From Beaufortia kweichowensis (lineage: Eukaryota; Chordata; Actinopteri; Cypriniformes; Gastromyzontidae): a stretch of 64,000 nucleotides of DNA. The notes beneath the pieces were generated by a model, which worked only from the letters and a program-made list of their open reading frames with translations, was not told where the DNA came from and ran no database searches. Below, one piece after another: positions 49,086 to 62,820 of the stretch. Within the stretch, counting starts at the first letter, position 1; each line of letters begins with the position of its first letter. The DNA lies in contig CM032794.1 in NCBI GenBank assembly GCA_019155185.1, positions 2,643,988-2,707,987 on the forward strand. The letters run 5' to 3'. A program made the position numbers and the translations under genes.

Positions 49086-52000
49086 AATAAACCTTTGTTC
49101 TGTATTCTGGGATGATCAAACAACTAAACAATTTTGTCTTTGCCCAAATCGCTTTCAAAAATAAATGTCTGATATTTGTCTCTGCATATTTGGCTAAGAT
49201 TATTTGCAAGAGGGTCCAAACAACATACCTCTCTATCTCCAATCCTTTTCTACAATTCTAATTAGATTGTATCATGGGTCCCTGGCAAATTGCAAAATTG
49301 TTAAGATGAACAAAACTATCTTACATTATGATTGAGTTTTACAGTTAAGACTCATAAGGGATCTCCAGTCTTCAATGATAGTCGACTGTAAAAAGAATAA
49401 ATCTCATCTCTGATCAAAGCTTTTCACTTGTGTTCCATTTGGCTTCGCATTTACATTTTTTGTGTGAAATTACATTCAACAAATTATTGACTGTTAAGAC
49501 CCTCATGATATTAAAACTTTAATCATGCCAAGTGTTTGTACAGATGAAATATGAGAAAAAAGACACCATATTTAAACGCAGAAGAGACGTCAAACTGCAG
49601 AAATTTTATAGAAATCTTTGATGGAAAAACAATTAAAGGAATGTATTTCATGGATCAGTTCCACTCCTGGAGCTGGTTAGCATCTCTGAAAGGGCCGAAA
49701 CATGAGGACGCATAGCAATGACTGTCCAGATCAAGGCATTTCTTCTGTGAATGAACCATGAAAGGGCCACAGATGAGTCTTCAACTCAATACATAATGTG
49801 GTCACTGTAAATTAAGATCTGTAACACATTTATTTTTATGGCATTGTCTTTGTTGTGCATTCAAATTCTGCCAATCTCTTCAATCTGTTAGGGAACATCT
49901 CTCTTTTTAAGAAACTCATATCGATCACAGTTTTTATAAGAGAAGCACAGTCCTGCCACAGGCCGGTGAAACATTGGGATGATGTTCCCAGAGGTGTTCG
50001 ACAAGCTTGATCACTGTCAGATGAAAGATGGGAGACATAATACATGGATGCTTGCGCTGGAAATGAATATTACAGTCCACATAGAGAGAACAGTAAGCTA
50101 TTCATGTTACGCAAAGATGATTGAACAAGGGTCAGATGTGGGTTTTGAGCCATTCTTTTCACATGCAAAAACGTTTGGATAACTGGTGTATGAGTAGTTT
50201 ACATGCAAAACTTTATATTAAACTATGTTTTATGTTAATATAGTATGCTTTGTGTGATTGTAGTCTATGTCTAATGTCCACTTTGTGCTTTAAAAACGTG
50301 TCATAGGGAGCAGACAAACACCAAGCACCCTTTTAAGGGAACTAAGAGTTCAAGTGTTAGCGTGCCAACCTTGCCAGTAGCAGACTGAAACTGTGAGACA
50401 AAGTAACCACAGATATTTTTGTTGGAGGACATTTATTTCAGCCAGCACAAACAGCTGTCATCGACTGACGGGTGACTCTTCAAACATTGTAGTTTAAGCA
50501 TGTTGAATATTGCATAATCATAAATCTATCTCTTGATATTTTTACAAGGTTTATGGAGAATTGGGGTTGCACTTTTGCTCGCAGTCTGAGTTAAGAAATT
50601 TCGTCACTTTTGATGGCTACAGTAATTGCATGAGGGTTGGATCTAAATTCAAGACTTTTAAAAGTGATGTTTTTTCAGGAAAAGAAATACTTGACTTTAA
50701 TCTTGAAAATGACTTTGATGACAATATTGACCAGAATATTTGGTGTTTTTTCTCTTTTTTGACATTTAGTTTCTCTTTTTAGTTTCTGGAAATCCAATGG
50801 TTGTTTTGTCTTCGTCTTTCCTAATGGCTGTAGTGTATAATAGTTATCACAGACATCACATCTGGAGGTATAATCTGCATGTGCACTTCTGTGGACACAT
50901 GTATATTAGACTGATCACATGTAGACCACGCAGGGTGTTGTGATTATTTTGTTTGATACGCAAACACAACTTAGATCCAAATATCCATGTGTAAAAGTGC
51001 AAATAAACAGTGTGAATCGCATCAAAGGCCAGTAAATCCACAGTGGACAAAGACTGACAGCTCCGGCACATCAGATGTTTTGCCAGTATACTTTTCTATG
51101 TAATATGAGAGCGAGTGCTAAAACTAACAATCCCAGAAACAAAAGGAGTGAGAGAGAAAGATACAGACAAAATGCAGACAAAGAGCGAGGAAAAGAAGAA
51201 CTAGAAAAAAGTCTAGAGAAAACCTTGCTCACCACAGAAATGTCGCTGGAACGGTGCAGGAAACCTCTGGGTTTTTCACATGTCGGTTACTGTACAACCT
51301 GCAATTTTCCTCGCACCCCTCGAATGCAGTATAGACGTGGTGTGGCATGACAACAAATTCACATCTTGTGAATCTCCCAGGCGTTTTCCGAAGTAATGAG
51401 CGATTTATTCAACAGCAGTGTGGCAACGGAAGCGAGCCGCAGATTCCATAGGATTCAATCATGGCGTAAACTACCAGTCTAATGTGAGTCTCTTAACAGA
51501 CCACTTCAAATAATAACTAGCTATAAATGTCAGGAAGAACAAATTTGACCTGTGGTGATATAACATGTGGTTGCTTTAGCGCTGATGTTCGCTATTGTGG
51601 CTTCGGTGGGGAAACTTTAATCCGAGCAATGTCAGAGGTCAGCCATCGGCACACAGATGCTCCACAAATTAGATTGAGATTGCATAGTAATAATAGATTT
51701 TTGTGATTTGTTTTTAAGTCCACTGTGTGTGATGAATTCTGAGTAGACAGCGTGTGACAGGATTTTTTCAACCACAGAATGATAATGATAACTGCATAAT
51801 TAAACTGTGGGAGACCGTTTTATTTCCAAACAGCATGAATATGCATTACTACATTTGTAGTCTCTTGCTAAATTGAATCTCTAGACGGTTGATGCGGGAT
51901 GCCACAGAGACTCGCTGTTTCTCTACGGTGCCATGTGTTGTTAACCTTATCTAATGCAGGGACCCCCAGATTTTCTTGGTAACATTGTGTAAAAAGTTTA

Positions 52001-54063
52001 TTAACATTTTAATGTTTTGTACATGTTTTACTCTTTTTAAAGCAGGATAAAACATCTATAGATGACATACTTTTGCCTCTTGTTTACCAAAACTGCAGGC
52101 TACAAACTGACATTTCCTGTAAAATCAGACCTGACCCGATCATTTTTAAAGCTTACTGTTGTGAATTGGCATTGTGTTGTGAAGGACATAATTTTGTACT
52201 TGGCCTGTCACTATTTTAGAGTTTTACTACACCGTTATCGTGGCCAAAAGAATTCACCATATCTATTGAAACAGCAAATAACAGCAAGTAAATAAATAAT
52301 GCTATCGGTCAAATCATCTTTAATTTTGTATATTTGTGTTTTTTTTGTCTAATAAATCACTCAGAATAGTGGCAGAGAGAGAGACTTCGTAACATTATGG
52401 AGAGACATCTCTTAAGGCAAAATTTTAAATGGATGCAATACCGTCACATCTGTAATATTAACAGATTTTTAATAATTCTGATATTTAATACCACTTTTAT
52501 TGTCAATACCAGTATAGATTCTTATTTAATCTTAACCAGAAAAGTTATGGATTGCACCTTTAAAATTAAAAACGTATAGAACCAATTTGACCAAATTTAG
52601 AAACACGTTGAATATACATAGACAATATAGAAATATTGTCTTTTCATATGTTTTACAATTAAGTCCACAGCTACACATTCCTCATTGAACCCACTGTAAA
52701 TCATTCTGAATGATTAATCACCTGTTGTCACCAATAACCTTGAAAGGATCTACATCTACAGTTGGCCTCATACATTTCTGCACATATTCTAGTTTCTATT
52801 CCCCAGCTGCTGTTGCGTAACCTATTCTTTATCTCATTTAATCGGCCCTGAATGTTGACTATAAGCTCCATCACCGGCTCTAGTGTGAGCAGTGCCAGCG
52901 ATCTGCTCGTACCCTGTGCCTCTGGGCTCAGCTGGCAGAAACTCACGCCTGCTGTCAGTGATAATGGACGTCACCTGCTGGGTTTGGGTGCTTATTACAC
53001 TTTATGCTGTAATGCCGCCAGCAGGAACATGGTGGGGAGGGATCAGTTGGCACTACTGTAATGGCCTGTAGACCTGGCATGGACAACACATTTTTTCCAC
53101 AGTTGGCACGAGTGTTAAATGTTCAGGCCGAGCCATATGGCTGACAGGCGTATTGATGGGATAAAAGGGCCTGTGAAGGTTAACGTAAATGTGGATGTAT
53201 GAGGTTATGTGCTTGCACAAATATGTATAATGACAGTGCTTGATTCATGCATGATAAATGCTAAGGATGCTCAGTATTGTTTTGGCTCATGCAGTAGGTG
53301 GAAAGCAGATTTAGATTATCTGAAATATTTGTAAGAACCACTTCTTATGTTGGAGAGCTTTGAGAAGGATGGGTGGTCCAAATCCTTGTTTTGCAAATAT
53401 TTTACATGTGCATGTGTATATATTTACCTTTAGCCCTTAGGATAATGAACCATGGTTTAATAATAGTAAGACCACAAATTTACCATGATTTTACTGTAGT
53501 TTAACCATAGTATATTTGTAGTAAAGCTATGGTAACAAATGTTTCTCCAACAAAAAACATGGTTTCTACACTTACTATAATAAATCCATGCTTTGTTTTC
53601 TTAAATGCATTGAAATTTGAATCTAGTGTGAGAGATCACAAACAAAGGAAACTTAAATAAGGTAAAATATAAAGTGTAAATAGTAAACTGGATAGGACTT
53701 TTTCAGCTTAGCCTTTAGAAAACTGTACTGTTCATTTTTTTTAAGAGGACATCTGAAATAATCTCTAGTTGTTCGGTAAATGAGAGGTGGATGACAGATG
53801 AGGTCGTGTCAAAGGCTGTAAGACGACAGCAGATGAAAGTGCTGGAGGTGGACATGATCTGACAGTGACCACAGAGGGCAAAGGTCACAGCTCTCAGATA
53901 TCTTTGTAGGATACGTCAGCGCCATGTTTACTATGCTTTGAAATGAGAGGCGGGCCGTAAGCTTCAGCGTATCGCAGTTCCTAGGCCGCATTCTCAGGCT
54001 GCGCTTCACACACAGTTGTCGTGTCAGGTGCTTTCGTGGACAGGTTATTTTTACTACTGATGT

Positions 54064-54085
54064 ATGTGTGTGTGTGTGTGTGTGT
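54064..54085. repeat. (TG)n microsatellite
   Basis: About eleven TG units. Confidence 0.95.
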
Positions 54086-54747
54086 ACATGGTTTTTTGTG
54101 GTTACTAGTGTGTGTGTTTGCCATCTGCCTGATAAGCAGCAAAATATTTCGGCAAGCAAAGCAAACCACACAGACACACGTTTATACAAACAGACCGCAG
54201 TCGAATACTAACCGCAGTCTCTAATCGAATGCACGAGAGGAATGCTGGGGGGCTTGTGTTTGCATCCACAGACGCGGAGAAAAGAAAGAAAATCACCTAT
54301 TGGCACCGCTGGCACCACCGACTCACGAGCGTCTGTCCAAAATAAACCACACCAAACTATGAGCTGCCCACAAATGTCTGATGTAGACTTAGATTGACAT
54401 CCAACCGCAGAAATGAAGTACATAAATAAACGTTAGTCAAATGTTTCATTGAACGAAAGAAGATGTTCTTGTTCTAGAGCTGCTGTAATGTTAAGACCAG
54501 AATGAATGGCATTAAAAGGTTGCGCACCTTTAAAGTTTGACTGTTATACGCTCTTTGTGGTTTTAAAGACACATCTCAAAGTCAAAAATGACATAATTTT
54601 TCATGTTGGATATTATTTGCTCTATAACATCAGTTGTGTAAAATAATACATAACAAAGTCCCTCTTCTTCAGTTATTCATGGCACATGATGACACACGGT
54701 CTGGAGTGTAAATAAAGCGTAAGTGTGATCGTGATTGAACTCTGCCC

Positions 54748-54769
54748 ACACACACACACACACACACAT
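54748..54769. repeat. (CA)n microsatellite
   Basis: About eleven CA units. Confidence 0.95.
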
Positions 54770-56030
54770 CCTCCGTCGCTCTAGACTGAATGGATTTATG
54801 AGCGCTTCAGGGCTCCGCTCGCTCATAAATGTATTCATCGAAAGAGAGAGGAAAAGGGCGAGAGACAGATGTGGAAAGAGAGAGTCAGTTTGTTTGCTGT
54901 GTGGATAAATATACGTATTAGCCCTGATTATGAAATGCATCCCGCCGATTCAAAGCATCTGTTGTGAGGACAGCGTAGCTGAAGAGTAAAATTAAAATCA
55001 GAACAGTTGTGTGTGATTCATAGACATGATGACATATGAATTACTCACAAGTGCATGTGACAAGTAATGGTTTATGTATAGATAGGATAGATCTGTGACA
55101 CGGGAACAAATACGTAAATCTTTCACCCAAGGCCATGAAATTAATACAAATTGGCCCCAAACCAAACATTAGCGTTTCACTGGGAAACTAGGTTTCTGAT
55201 ATCTAGGTTAACCAGATGCATATGTCACCTCGCAGTCACCTGATACATACTGTGACAAACGGTCAAGATCACGACAAATCAATTTTATGAGAGATGGGCG
55301 ATCAGAGCTTGTTATAATGGGTTGATGGCGTCCATTCTGGTGACCTCACTGTTTAGTTTGCTGTTTTTACTGGGTCTTCTACGTCAGGGGCGACCTTAAT
55401 AGTCACACAGGGCCAGTGTCTAGCTTAAACATCAACAAATTAACAAACAGTTAGGTACCAATGAACTCATTCTTGACTATTTTTAAAGGTCTGTCTGCAG
55501 ATGGGGACCTGCAGGTCATTTAAGGTTTATACAAAGTAAAACAGCTAGAATGTTTTATTTTTCATATGAGTATTAGCACTTTAGAAATATAGTGCAGAAA
55601 TGCTGAATGCACAACTGCTGGGTGGTAGAAATGAATGAAAGCCATGTTAAATTGGTGCTGAATGTGGTAATGTATATTGCGCTGCCGTGACCTCAATATG
55701 TGCAGAAGTGAGAGCTTTGCAGATGCGGTGAAGTGGAAGAGAGAATTTAAAGAAGTTGGCAGCAGCCTGTGACTTCCCATCAGTCCCCATGACAGAGAAA
55801 AATACAGGAGTTCCCAGCTTTTGAAATGTGTCAGCACCAGAAAGCACAAATGGGTTCTTTTAATTCACACCTACAGTCTAGTGTCCTGTTGGTTACCATG
55901 ACATCAAAATGACATGCAGGCGGTATGAAGAAGTGTCACAATACCTGAAAAGGCAAGCGGGTAGCAGGTGATTACATTCATAAAAAAAAGCAAAAGAACA
56001 TTAGTTGCTTTTAACTTGTTTTGTTAGATT

Positions 56031-56075
56031 ACATTTTTATATGCATTTTGCAGATGCTTTTATCAAAGGCAGCTT
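56031..56075 (-). mobile_element. Inverted SINE/LINE tail scrap
   Basis: ATGCATTTTGCAGATGCTTT followed by TATCAAAGGC is the shared tail of the fish SINEs, inverted; the head is absent. Confidence 0.5.
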
Positions 56076-57579
56076 GGTGTTTTTAAAAGGCATATTCAGT
56101 TTAAAAGTTTTAGTCTATATCTGTATTTGAACTCCATCAAAAAAGAGATAAAAGTGTTAAATGAATGCTCTCCACACATAGAATACAATACAAAATCTGC
56201 TAAATATCACATTCTGTCTAATCTGAAATATCGATTTGTAGACAAAAACCATTAAAAACCTGATAATTCTGATGGACTTTTGGGGTTTTGCATCTGTTTT
56301 GTAGCTGTTCCTATTTACTCCCAAACAGATCATTTGAAACCTTTATGATGTCAAACTTTCTTGAAAAACTTTTTTATTGAAGAAATTAATATCCTGTTCT
56401 GGTCATTTTATATAACACAATAAAAGTAAACCAGGACCAGGGCAGTGATTTTTCAATTGTGGTTGAACTATTTCATTAATAGTTTCAGGAAATGTCCTGT
56501 GCTGAGAGTGTATAAACCTCCATTAAAGCCACTATTTAGGAAAGGAAACGTCCCAGCAGCTATAAATATGACGCTGGAGGTTTGGTTTCGCAATGTCAGC
56601 AAGCCAGGCATTGAGAACAAAGCTCATTCATTTTTATGTGTTAATGGCGAAGTCACCGCGTTTGCCACATGAGTGAAGTTTGTACTTTGCAGTAAAAGAG
56701 CGTGTCAGCACTTATTATTATTGATCGACTCATCTTGTAGCAAGTAACTTCATTAACTCGATTCTTTATGTTGTGACACTACATTAAAACGCTTCGTCTC
56801 TCTGAGGACAGGTGTTGAAGGAAACATCATTACATCGTGTAATTATCAGCATGGTGGCAGAAACATTAATGAAAGTTCATTTGAGTGTAAAGATGACCTG
56901 TAATGATATTAATAACTGTAAACAGCATGTTGGAAACGGGTCATTTGTATCCGCTTCATAGCATGATTCAGATACAAAAAAGAGCCCTAGAGAAAACATT
57001 TTAAAGTGTGGAAATAATGTTTGTTTAAATTGCAGGACATGTAATTGTTGTCTTTACCTCTGCTGGATTTAAAGCAGTTGGAGAGATTAGAAATGTATTT
57101 AGGTGATGTGTTTGCCATTTAATTAAGCAGACAGAAATCCCCCGCAGATGTTCATTTAGAAGTAATAAAGAAAAAGTTTCTTTGGTAATGAGCAATTATG
57201 AATTCACACTTCATTTTTCACAAGTAATGACTATGGTTGTGGCTTGTGAAATTTCGTTGTCATGTTCAATAAAAAACGCAAAAAGGCTAAAAAGTAAATA
57301 TTGCAGAAATGATTGTGATGTCCACCATGTCATGCAGGTTTACTTCTAGTTTAACAGCATGTATTTTATAATGTTTTTATATCGTTCTTTTTTCCCTTAT
57401 ATCTGTAGTGGGTTTTTTTACGTCTCTAATATTAAAACGCATTTTCTATAAAGCTGCTTTGCAACAGTAAAAAAGTAGAAAGAAATTAGAATTCATTTAA
57501 AATGAACTTTGTCAAAGCTAAAGTTCACAATCTTTTCAGAAAAAGCAAAATAAGCTTATAATAATGATTTATAAAATGA

Positions 57580-57960
57580 ACTCTGTTTGTCTGCATGCAT
57601 GTGTCTGCGTGCGTCTGCCTGTGTGTGTCTGCGTGCGTGTGTCTGCGTGCGTGTGTTTGCGTGCGTGTGTGTGCGTGCGTGTTGTGTTTGTGCGTGCGTG
57701 TGTCTGCGTGCATCTGTCTGCGTGCGTCTGTCTGCGTGCGTGTGTCTGCGTGCGTGTGTGCGCGCGCGTGTTGTGTTTGTGCGTGCGTGTGTCTGCGTGC
57801 GTGTGTCTGCGTGCGTGTGTCTGCGTATGTCTGTCTGCGTGCATGTGTTTTGTGTGTCTGCATGCGTCGTTATGCGTGTGTGCGTGTTGTGTGCGTGTGT
57901 TGTGTGTGTACGTGCTGTGTGTGCGTGCGTGTTGTGTTTGTTGTGTGTGTGCGCGTTGTG
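57580..57960. repeat. GT-rich minisatellite (TGTCTGCGTGCG units)
   Basis: About 380 bases of TGTGTCTGCGTGCG and TGTCTGCGTGCG units with GTTGTGTTTGTGCGTGCG variants, so the unit varies between about 12 and 18 bases. CpG is very dense for this genome. Long frames through it (Cys/Val/Arg on +, His/Thr/Arg on -) are artefacts. Confidence 0.95.
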
Positions 57961-58020
57961 GATGTATGGATGTATGGGAATGTATTATATACTTTGCCTT
58001 TTTTAAACTGCACTGCCTGT

Positions 58021-58102
58021 TTTAGACTAAATGTTTCTGTACAGCTGTTTTGAAACAATGCAAATGGTAACAAAAAGCGCTATAGAAATAAACTTGACTT
58101 TA
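58021..58102 (+). mobile_element. Retroelement- or transposon-like 3' tail
   Basis: ACAGCTGTTTTGAAACAATG and AAAAAGCGCTATAGAAATAA followed by ACTTGACTT resemble a common fish element end. A decayed AAGCTGCTTTGCAACAGTAA at about 57451 lies on the far side of the minisatellite. Confidence 0.45.
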
Positions 58103-61100
58103 CATGGGCAGTTGTGAAAACAATCTGTCTAAATCTGCCATCATTTGGCCAGTTGATTTATGTGCTGGTACTTTTCATCAGATGTAAAACTGACATTGTA
58201 GTGCGTACAATGAGCAATAAATTGTGATTTGAATGTGACACATTTACCGCAACTGTGGTCAGAAACCATAGTTGATATTTTTGATGTACCTATTCTGAAA
58301 GGCCACTAATACAGTAGAGCGGCTACTGTATGGAAACTCCTGCTTTGTGTAACTCAATCCTTCTGCCATGGACTTTGTGTAGAAATGGATCATTCAATCA
58401 GTTGCTGTGGTTTGGAAGTCATGGGCTGCTTTCCAACATTGTTAAAGTCAAGCTGTCAAAATAAAGATGGTTGCTGAGCTTCTCTTGTTTCTCTGAGCAA
58501 TCTTTTACTTTCTGTACAATTACAGGTTCAGATGATTGCAGTATTTGTGCACACAGACACACTGCAAACAGCAGTATATCAGCAGTTGACCATTTATTCC
58601 TGATCTTATAGTTTTGAATCTCATGGTTTGTTAGATGTGCCACATGTACCGTCATTGACGCAAATAGCAGTTTCCTCTCCAGTGTCCTCGTAACCCCAAC
58701 AGTTTCATTTGAAGGCATTTCCCAATTACTTAAAAGACTTTGACAGTGGAGCATTTTATTTCACTTGAAAATATTATGGAGATATTTAAGAGGGCAATTC
58801 CAAAGCAGCCAAAAAAATGCTCAAATATGATTTCATACAGATGTGCAGCCGCTGCTGTTGATCTTTCTGTAACTTCATGATTCTTCATGCTTGTCTTTTA
58901 ATAATCACTGATTTAAGCTGGTGTTGTAGTTTGCTGGTAGGAATTTGCTGTAATGTACTGTACATGCTGTGTCTTGGCACTAGACTAACCTGACTAACTA
59001 CCTGTGCTATATATATCCTTCATTTACATAATACATACAGTACATGCACAGGGCATTACTGGGAAAATGTAACATAAACTACCATCAGCAAGGGACCATT
59101 CTAACTCTTCTGTACACTTTAGCATATTGTAAAGATCAATTAACATCTCACACAAACCTCAACTGTGGCGTCTGGTTCTCTGATCCCAAGATTTAGGCAA
59201 AACATTGCATTTAAAGTGAATCATTTTGAATGAATAGTCAAACGGATGGCTAAACGGATAGCAGGACTAAAGCTTGGCATTAAAAATTGCTAGGTTGCTT
59301 TCTTGTTTGTTTACTTAATTTGTATTGGTTAAGCGCTTGTGTTTATTTTCCGTAAACTTCCTTTGCACATTGTTACACTTTGCTGCAAATACCTTGATGA
59401 ATGAAGGCCAGATGTGGAGATCAGAGACAGCTTCTGAAACTCTCAAACCCTTTGATGCCCTATACATGAAATACTGTAGACGGTATTAAGTATGTTTTGT
59501 TATGTTTTTCTTATGTAATATTATAGTGTAATATAATATTATATTATGTAATATTATAGTTAATTTTCATAATTATAATAATTTTAGTGTGTGAGGTGTC
59601 TGCTTATTAGTCAAAGTTTAAAAGAAAAACCACCAGCAAATCTCCATGATCATTTTGTTTATGGATATAATATTTTCCTATGAAGTTTTTTTACATGGGG
59701 TTGGGCTTTGAACAAACCGCTAATCCTACGTATCAGCAATTTTAATAGTGATGCTTGTCTTATTTCTAACACATGACATATGAACAGTTGTTTAATTTAG
59801 CTTACTGCAGATGGTGAGAATTAAAGACTTTATTTCTCACATATGCTGCGCTGATTCAGTCACTGAGCGTTTCTGGGCTTGACATCTAATCGGTGAGTCA
59901 TAGTCATATCTGCAGAACTTTCTGACTGAAGAAATGTTTTACATGCATGGGGCAAGTATTAGATATTTGGTCTTAAGAGAAAAAAGGTCTGTGTTTGGCT
60001 AAATTTATTTCATTGCATAATTTAAAAGAAGATGATGTTGATAGACGTTGATGCTTCTGCAAGAAATCCATTTTAGCAGCTCTTTTAACAAGCAACTTAT
60101 TCTGTCATTGTTACTTCAGTCATTCAGAATCCACAAAATGCTTTGGAGATTATGTTAAGCATGTCCAGGTTCAAGGGCTAAACAAGAGAGAAAGGTATGC
60201 CCAGTATCATGTGAGTGGGTTTTTTGGCAAACCCCAGCAGGCATGATGGATAGTAGTGTTGTAGTTTGCCCTGATTCAGGTTCAGCTTTGAGTTAGGAAA
60301 TAAGGTTTGCTTAGTTCTGTTCGACTGCCAGCGAGAAGAGTTAATTCACTGTAAGTTGTATTTACATAAAACTAGGCAAGTACTGGAAATGAGCCCACTC
60401 AAATTAATATTATTTCATCTCAAACAGTCCTTTGCCTGAGGCTGTGTAAGGGAATCTCTCGGGCACTTCAGGGTTGGAACAGTTGCCGTTATTTGGATAT
60501 CGTCCATAGGGAATTAAATTCCTGTGTGCCGTTTCTTCTTATAGTTTTTAAAGATTGGCACGCTTTTTACCGTGCCCTCTGCCATTAGGTTTATTTTAAA
60601 AAACAATAGATGTAAAACAATAGTTACTTTCTGTTCTAGTCTCTTGAACCAAATAAATGAATAATGAGCATTGCAGATCACCCAAGCTAGTCTTACCTTC
60701 AGGACACGGTTGCTTATATAAAACAAAATTTCTCTTAGATGAGTCCCAAGTTGGAGATCTTTGGGTGGTTCAGTGTAACATATTTTATGCACCAAACGTC
60801 TCATTTATAGAAGCAACTTTTTTCAAGTAATGTCAAACACATTTCCTAAAGTATTACTCACCGGTCCAGCTTCTGTATTTTATACAATAGTTTTCCTACC
60901 CATGTGAAAACTCCATTTAGAAATGGCCTGAAGACTTTTTCCGAGTAGTAATCTGCGTAATTATATTTGAAAAATGTGACCTATAGAGATTGTAAATCAG
61001 CGCTTTGGTCTTGAGAAAAAAAGGCAGCAGAAGGAAAGTGTAAATCTTTGCGTTTGTGTGTATGGTTGGGTGTGATGTAATGGGGAGAGTTTGAGAGCTT

Positions 61101-62728
61101 ACAACTATTTAAAAGCAGCAATTTTGTTTAAAAAATTAAATCTGTTTTCATTAGTAATGATGAAGCTTTTAAGTAAACAGACCTTGAGATGTGAGAAGAG
61201 GGGCAAACAACACCTTTACAAATATATCTATATCAAAGCCAAAGCCATCTGCAGACAGAAGACTTCAGTTTTTGGTTGGATGCGACAGAATGGTTTGTGT
61301 TACATTGATCCGTATGGATCGGCTGAGGGTCAGAGAGGTTGCTTCCCACACCTTTAGGGTTAGTTATCCGAGCTGGCCGCATGCTGTTTGTGTCCATCAG
61401 TTTACAATGACTCACTCACTGGGTCATATTGGAAGTGTAAGCCATTAGTGGTCCAGGGTCAAAGGTCAGAGTTTCAGGAATGTGCAGGTGGTCAGTAGCA
61501 GCACTGATTGAATGTTTGATGAAGGGTGAATGTTCAGCATTAAAAATGCATTTGAATGGTGAATCTGACAGAGTGCATTGATTTTAAACTCGTATGATTA
61601 AATGAAGGGTCACTTCTGAATTTGTAGTGCAAATCCAAACGTCCTTCTCACAGTAGCTTTTTGGTTCTTCACGTCATTTAATTGAGGGTTTTACATTGCT
61701 ATTTGTGCTGTGACAGTGTGTGGGATTTCTATTTTTTTCTATTGTATTTATTGTGTCCAACACACCTGCCCACGACCACCCATGTGTGCAACTGCTGTTT
61801 GTTTATTTGTTCATTGGCTTAGCAGTACATACCTATCACCATATGGCAGTCAAAAGAAACTGAACTTAGTCATTTAGTAAATGAAGCATTTCAAAGTTAT
61901 GTAAAATTAGTAGCTCATCCTGTCATGCAAACCTTCACAGGAGACCATTATCAATTCAGGCCGGTGTTAAATTGATAGATGCAGTTGACTGCCGTCTTCC
62001 TCCTCAACATGATTGCTATTGATTTTTGAGAAAAAGAATCAACAACTACTGTGTCCTTTCTCCCAATGCACAAAACATTTATGGTTTCCTGATGTTCATA
62101 AATGTAGTCAGCGACTGATGCATTTAAATACAGAAAAACAAATGTTTTTCCTCTCACATGACCCAGAGAAGACATGCTGTTCTAGCTGTGTCTTTACAGT
62201 CTGTAAGCATCTGTGACGCACAGTGAACAGATTAGGAAGGTAGGACTAAGTAATGGAGGTTTCTTTGCTTCTGACCTTGAGAGAGAGCGAGAGAGAGAGA
62301 CTTAATATAGCATCAAAGTGCCACATAATGAAATCTTTAATGGGATAATTTAAGATGTGGTACTCCAGTGACGTCTAAATCAACACCTGAGGGACAGAGA
62401 CAGTCGCCCTCTTTCAGTTCCTCTTTAATCTTGCTCACTTTAAACAGTGTACCACAGCATCTCTACATCATACACCACATACGGATATGGAAAAATTAAT
62501 ATAAGGCAATATTTGTAATCTTGTTGAATAATATAGTTTTAGAGTCATACTACAATATACAAAATACTAAAAAAAAAACTTTTGGATAAGACTTGCACTA
62601 CGTTGAGTTACACTAAAGAAAGTCGTTTTTAAGGGATACATCATGTAGACGTTGACCCGTTTTTTAAGAGTGCAGTATGTTAAACATTACTAAACATTAA
62701 ACAAATATTAAAAATGCATTGAGAAATG
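58103..62728. other. Intron 2 spacer, nothing recognised
   Basis: AT-rich, with a TAATATTA-rich patch at about 59505-59580 and a short GAGA run at about 62280-62300. Confidence 0.45.
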
Positions 62729-62820
62729 ATTCTTTGAAGCTTTAAAGGAATAGAGCTAAAAGTGATTCTCTATGACATCACTGTGAAGAACCTTTTGTAG
62801 CACCTTTATTTATAAAGTGT
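62729..62820. mobile_element. MITE-like element, CTCTTAAAAATAAAGGTGC family, partial copy 7
   Basis: Right half only: ATGACATCACTGTGAAGAAC then CTTTTGTAGCACCTTTATTT and TATAAAGTGT. Confidence 0.65.

Larger units (their letters stand above)
49086..57575. other. Intron 2, long stretch with only minor repeats
   Basis: No gene recognised. Minor items are an ACCATGG-type palindromic fragment (53445-53600), (TG)n at 54064-54085, (CA)n at 54748-54769 and an inverted retroelement-tail scrap at 56031-56075. The short frames, including 51075-51350 with a Lys/Glu/Arg-rich centre, have no known motif. Confidence 0.45.

Noticed and set aside
51075..51350. Lys/Glu/Arg-rich coiled-coil-like protein
   Set aside because: The charged run comes from a purine-rich patch (GAGAGAAAG), and the flanks look random.
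57525..58053. Cys/Val-rich and His/Thr-rich frames
   Set aside because: Translations of the GT-rich minisatellite; many frames are open on both strands.
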